From Pyrodictium sp. (GTDB taxonomy: Archaea > Thermoproteota > Thermoprotei_A > Sulfolobales > Pyrodictiaceae), in assembly GCA_015662475.1 (NCBI GenBank), contig DQUB01000074.1, positions 1-8,434 of the forward strand: 8,434 nt of DNA, written 5' to 3'. Below the pieces are notes generated by a model. It was not told the DNA's origin, ran no database searches, and was given only the letters and a program-made list of their open reading frames with translations. Positions 6,263 to 8,434 of the stretch are shown here, piece by piece. How positions within the stretch are numbered: position 1 is the first letter of the stretch; every line of letters starts with the position of its first letter. The position numbers and the translations under genes were made by a program.

Positions 6263-6616
6263 TCAGCTAGATGGCAGCTCCTCATACTCGAGCAACACTA
6301 TACTTATAACCACCGTGTATATTAGTGCACTCATGAGCATCTTCTTTAGGCTTACTTTCCTTCTCAACACGATCTCCACACTATGTTGAAGGAGTATAAG
6401 ACCAACGATATTTGAAGCCAAATAGCCTAGGAAGAAGCCTAAACCGAAAAATTTCTCGTCTATTAGCGAAAAGATTGTACCAACAACAATAGCTATTGGG
6501 ATATTCACTATTGCATCATTCCACCAGCTAAGAGGAGAGAGTATATAGCCAATGATCCCTAGAACGAATGCGAGTTTACACCTACATTTTCTACTCCTAC
6601 TGATTGTTAGCAGCAT
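6263..6616 (-). CDS. small multi-helix membrane protein, unknown function
   Basis: This 117-residue protein has four likely transmembrane helices, at about 14-31, 36-52, 57-77 and 92-110, and a short basic N-terminus with Arg, Lys and two Cys (SRSRKCRCK) expected to be cytoplasmic. The segment SPLSWWNDAIVNIP (27-40) between helices one and two has tryptophan, Asn, Asp and proline clustered as if conserved; I have the impression of having seen SPLSWWND-type motifs in archaeal membrane proteins but cannot name a family. The start ATG at 6616 lacks a clear SD and may be leaderless. The gene is divergent from the pseudo-ligase, with only 59 nt between them, and lies upstream of the methyltransferase, separated from it by a 131-nt gap with its own promoter. 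A role in the envelope is all that can be said. Confidence 0.65.
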   Translation of the reverse strand: MLLTISRSRKCRCKLAFVLGIIGYILSPLSWWNDAIVNIPIAIVVGTIFSLIDEKFFGLGFFLGYLASNIVGLILLQHSVEIVLRRKVSLKKMLMSALIYTVVISIVLLEYEELPSS

Positions 6617-6635
6617 GTTATCAGCCGTAACAGCT

Positions 6636-6648
6636 TACTTTCTTAGCC
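6636..6648. promoter_or_regulatory. possible shared promoter element between divergent genes
   Basis: A modestly AT-rich stretch lies midway in the 59-nt gap. Read on minus (CTAAGAAAGTAAG) it is about 25 nt before ATG 6616, fitting a leaderless transcript. Read on plus it would place a start near 6665, close to GTG 6676. Neither match to a TATA consensus is good. Confidence 0.25.
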
Positions 6649-6650
6649 CA

Positions 6651-6667
6651 CCCTCTCCCAAAGAGGG
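6651..6667 (+). repeat. hairpin overlapping the pseudo-ligase RBS
   Basis: CCCTCT (6651-6656) and AGAGGG (6662-6667) are perfect complements around a 5-nt loop. The right arm supplies the SD GAGGGG, 7 nt before GTG 6676. If the transcript begins upstream of 6651 this hairpin would hide the ribosome binding site; if it starts near 6665 the hairpin would exist only in DNA. Confidence 0.4.
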
Positions 6668-6675
6668 GTAGTAAG

Positions 6676-7764
6676 GTGGTTAATAAGGCGGACATTTTGG
6701 AAAAGCTTGCCCAATGTATTGGTGTTGATGTTAACACTCTCGTAAAATTGGAGAAAATAGGCGTTCTACGTATAGGCATAGCCAGTGAATGCTACTATGC
6801 TGCTCTGAGGAAGTGGGGGGCTCATGAGACTACAATTGTTATTTCATGTAAAAACACGTGCCGAGTCATAGATGGCTGTCCAAAACCAATACTTTGCTAT
6901 ACAATAGATGCTTGCAAACAGCTTGTCACGGGTAAAGAGTTTGTTGTAGAGGATCTCGTGCTAGGTCTACCAGTCAGACTTGCTGTTCTTGAAGGAAAAC
7001 TTTTCGCATTTCTTTCAGATGGTACTTACTCGCCATACACAAGCTATAGATTGTCAACGAATGAAAATCTAATAAAGATTGTCAACAACTTTGACTATGT
7101 TTGTGGTGTCGTATTTGGATGGGAAGAACCGTATACACTATGGCTACAACCTGGCTATGACAAAGTCTATGGATTTATCATATTAGCCGCTGTTTCAAAT
7201 AAAAAGTACTTTACAACCTTCGAACTTCGTAGAATAGGCTATACTGATTTACTACCACACATGTTGCTTGAAGATAGCAATGTCGATGCCTTAGAAAAAC
7301 TGTTACGCAGTATACAAGTTGGTGCAAGACTTGGTGCACGACTAGTTAGCAAAGACACCACCATCATTTTTGCCTCTAAAAATCTCGTACAAGGACTTGC
7401 AAGGTGGAACAACCTACTGTCCATCGACAATGATCTAATGAACATTGTTTTAAGCTACTATGCTAAAACGTGCCTTGAAACGCAGAAAAACGTTGAGCGT
7501 GAAAGAGTTATTTGCGAACTTGGCAATCTACTCTTACATGGTCTTTTAGAGGAGCTGCAAGCTAGAGAAAGCCTTGTGATAGAGCTTAAGATCCCACACA
7601 GTTTAAAAGATAGTGTAGTTGCCGAGTTTAGCGGAAAAACAGGTTTCCACGTTAAAGGCGCTATTAGAGCTGATGATAGAACAGTTATTGTTAGAGTTGA
7701 ACGCTATCACCCAATACTTGAACCTCTTCGGAGGAAAATGCATCTTCTACCTTTCCACCTCTAA
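6676..7764 (+). CDS. Rnl3-type RNA ligase relative with degenerate active site (pseudo-ligase)
   Basis: This 362-residue protein appears collinear with the archaeal homodimeric Rnl3 RNA ligases (Pab1020/MTH1221), compared from memory. The N-terminal helical segment ILEKLAQCIGVDVNTLVKLEKIGVLR (7-32) and ECYYAALRKWG match the family opening. FVVEDLVLGLPVRL (89-102) aligns with motif I, normally EEK(V/M)(D/N)GYNVR: the AMP-accepting lysine is Leu94 and the Asp/Asn is Leu96, while Gly97 and Arg101 remain. AFLSDGTYSPYTSYR (111-125) aligns with TRGGxxCPxTTER, its Arg being Ser114. VCGVVFGWEEPY (142-153) aligns with motif III GExxGxxNPY, its Glu being Val145. The FDI of motif IIIa is gone. C-terminal dimer and distal regions seem kept (ELGNLLLHGLLEEL, 281-294). 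Ligation or adenylylation is therefore unlikely; RNA binding, or a partner role to an active ligase, is inferred. Five cysteines occur at 58-80. The frame is intact. The start is GTG after GAGGGG. If the homology fails, it is an unknown protein. Confidence 0.68.
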   Translation: MVNKADILEKLAQCIGVDVNTLVKLEKIGVLRIGIASECYYAALRKWGAHETTIVISCKNTCRVIDGCPKPILCYTIDACKQLVTGKEFVVEDLVLGLPVRLAVLEGKLFAFLSDGTYSPYTSYRLSTNENLIKIVNNFDYVCGVVFGWEEPYTLWLQPGYDKVYGFIILAAVSNKKYFTTFELRRIGYTDLLPHMLLEDSNVDALEKLLRSIQVGARLGARLVSKDTTIIFASKNLVQGLARWNNLLSIDNDLMNIVLSYYAKTCLETQKNVERERVICELGNLLLHGLLEELQARESLVIELKIPHSLKDSVVAEFSGKTGFHVKGAIRADDRTVIVRVERYHPILEPLRRKMHLLPFHL

Positions 7765-8319
7765 AACCCTTTCTAAACCTTTTCGCTCCGAAAAACACTT
7801 GTCAACACTATGTTTGATTTTAGAGATTAGGAGAGCACCTGCTAGCCCAAGCGTAGCTGGCTGCAAAGCTCTAATTCGTCTATCAATTACATTTTTACAG
7901 CCTACCATCTCCAAATACTTATTCGCTAAATTTGCAAGTATTAGGAGTGCAGCTGGATAACCCAACCCAACAGTGCCAAGAACTAGTAATAGCAGTTTAA
8001 TCGGTAGGTCTTTGTAGAAAGAAAGAGCATCCGCTCTTCCTATGTAGGTATTTGGTACATACACTGCTTCTCGACCTATAACTACCACACTTACACGACG
8101 AACTAACCTGTCGAACATAGACAACACTCTTGAACATATTGCATAGGTTATCAAAGCTACTATCACTGGCATTATCAGGAGGCTTGCAAGCACATCAACA
8201 TTTAGCATGGGATTCTCGACTACAAACACAATAGTAATACTTAATATTTCGAGTAGTAAGATGAAACCGCCCACGGATGCTAAAAGACTACTCAATAACT
8301 TCACCTTCACCGCTTCCAA
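7747..8319 (-). CDS. membrane protein, unknown function
   Basis: This 190-residue protein has transmembrane helices at about residues 8-34, 42-66 and 107-131, and a shorter hydrophobic stretch at 153-167. Between helices two and three is a polar section of about 40 residues with a beta-like run (RVSVVVIGREAVYVPN). The C-terminus is charged (KIKHSVDKCFSERKGLERVLEVER). I do not recognise the family; no signal peptide cleavage site or enzymatic motif is evident. The start is TTG at 8319, with GAGGA (8333-8329) about 9 nt before it, overlapping the stop of the preceding gene; GTG at 8310 is an alternative that would drop three residues. It is probably co-transcribed with the partial gene to its right. 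Its last 18 nt overlap the end of the convergent pseudo-ligase gene. Confidence 0.65.
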   Translation of the reverse strand: MEAVKVKLLSSLLASVGGFILLLEILSITIVFVVENPMLNVDVLASLLIMPVIVALITYAICSRVLSMFDRLVRRVSVVVIGREAVYVPNTYIGRADALSFYKDLPIKLLLLVLGTVGLGYPAALLILANLANKYLEMVGCKNVIDRRIRALQPATLGLAGALLISKIKHSVDKCFSERKGLERVLEVER

Positions 8320-8331
8320 CCCTCTAAATCC

Positions 8332-8434
8332 TCATAGCTTTTCGCGTTTTAAGGGAGTGTGTACACAATATAGTTTGTTGAAGGGGTCTTTAGCTGGCAA
8401 TATCTTCAACTCCACATTATTTGGAAATGCTTCA
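8332..8434 (-). CDS. C-terminal fragment of an unidentified gene (cut by window edge)
   Basis: An open frame enters from the right edge and ends at TGA (8334-8332), giving 33 residues that end in PLKREKL. It reads like ordinary protein (EAFPNNVELKILPAKDPF and LYCVHT segments), has no stop in 33 codons, and ends 12 nt before the TTG of the next minus-strand gene, with the SD of that gene overlapping its stop. The spacing supports a real operon neighbour. It is too short to name. Confidence 0.5.
   Translation of the reverse strand, partial: EAFPNNVELKILPAKDPFNKLYCVHTPLKREKL

Noticed and set aside
6676..7764. Considered an active RNA ligase, or a decayed pseudogene
   Set aside because: Active is unlikely because the motif I lysine and motif III Glu are replaced; a pseudogene is unlikely because 362 codons stay open, with conserved structural residues and an SD.
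1..8434. CRISPR arrays, insertion sequences, integrase or attachment sites, toxin-antitoxin pairs
   Set aside because: No repeated direct units with spacers, no transposase or recombinase motifs, no terminal inverted repeats, and no shift in composition pointing to a recent insertion.

Overview
The window looks like chromosomal DNA of a hyperthermophilic archaeon of the Thermoproteota (Crenarchaeota), probably Desulfurococcales-like. The reasons are an AGOG-type 8-oxoguanine DNA glycosylase, a HerA-family ATPase, a COG2521-type methyltransferase, a diverged Rnl3 (Pab1020/MTH1221-type) RNA ligase relative, dense gene packing with overlapping ends, frequent GTG/TTG starts, Shine-Dalgarno (SD) sites of the GGTGA/GGAGG type, TATA-like boxes about 25 nt before inferred transcript starts, and AGA/AGG/ATA/CTA-rich codon use. 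I cannot name the species. No tRNA, rRNA, CRISPR array, insertion sequence or phage gene is visible.

Left block, minus strand (1-1703): a 69-residue two-helix membrane protein, a DHH/DHHA1 phosphoesterase and a DUF429 RNase H-like nuclease (running off the left edge) form a tight operon. The DUF429 gene has no ATG, GTG or TTG available before its first conserved motif and probably starts at CTG. Centre-left block, plus strand (1837-5262): AGOG, a HerA-like ATPase and an AlkA/OGG1-fold HhH-GPD glycosylase form a likely base-excision-repair operon. Between the two divergent operons (1690-1746) lies a GC-rich hairpin followed by ACA, whose geometry resembles an H/ACA guide RNA.

Centre-right: a COG2521-type methyltransferase on the minus strand ends tail to tail with the glycosylase, sharing 4 nt. 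Upstream of it, also on minus, is a four-helix membrane protein. Divergent from that, on plus, is the most unusual gene: an intact 362-codon relative of the homodimeric Rnl3 RNA ligases in which the nucleotidyl-lysine motif EEK(V/M)(D/N)G reads EDLVLG, and motifs Ia, III and IIIa have also lost key residues. It looks like a pseudo-ligase and carries an added cluster of evenly spaced cysteines. It overlaps the end of a convergent membrane-protein gene by 18 nt, and the last 33 codons of another minus-strand gene lie at the right edge.

Several genes have possible hairpins in which a C/T-rich stretch pairs with the purine-rich ribosome binding site (HerA-like, pseudo-ligase, methyltransferase). 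This could be a shared translational control or simply base-composition coincidence. All functions come from motif recognition by eye; no alignment or database search was run.
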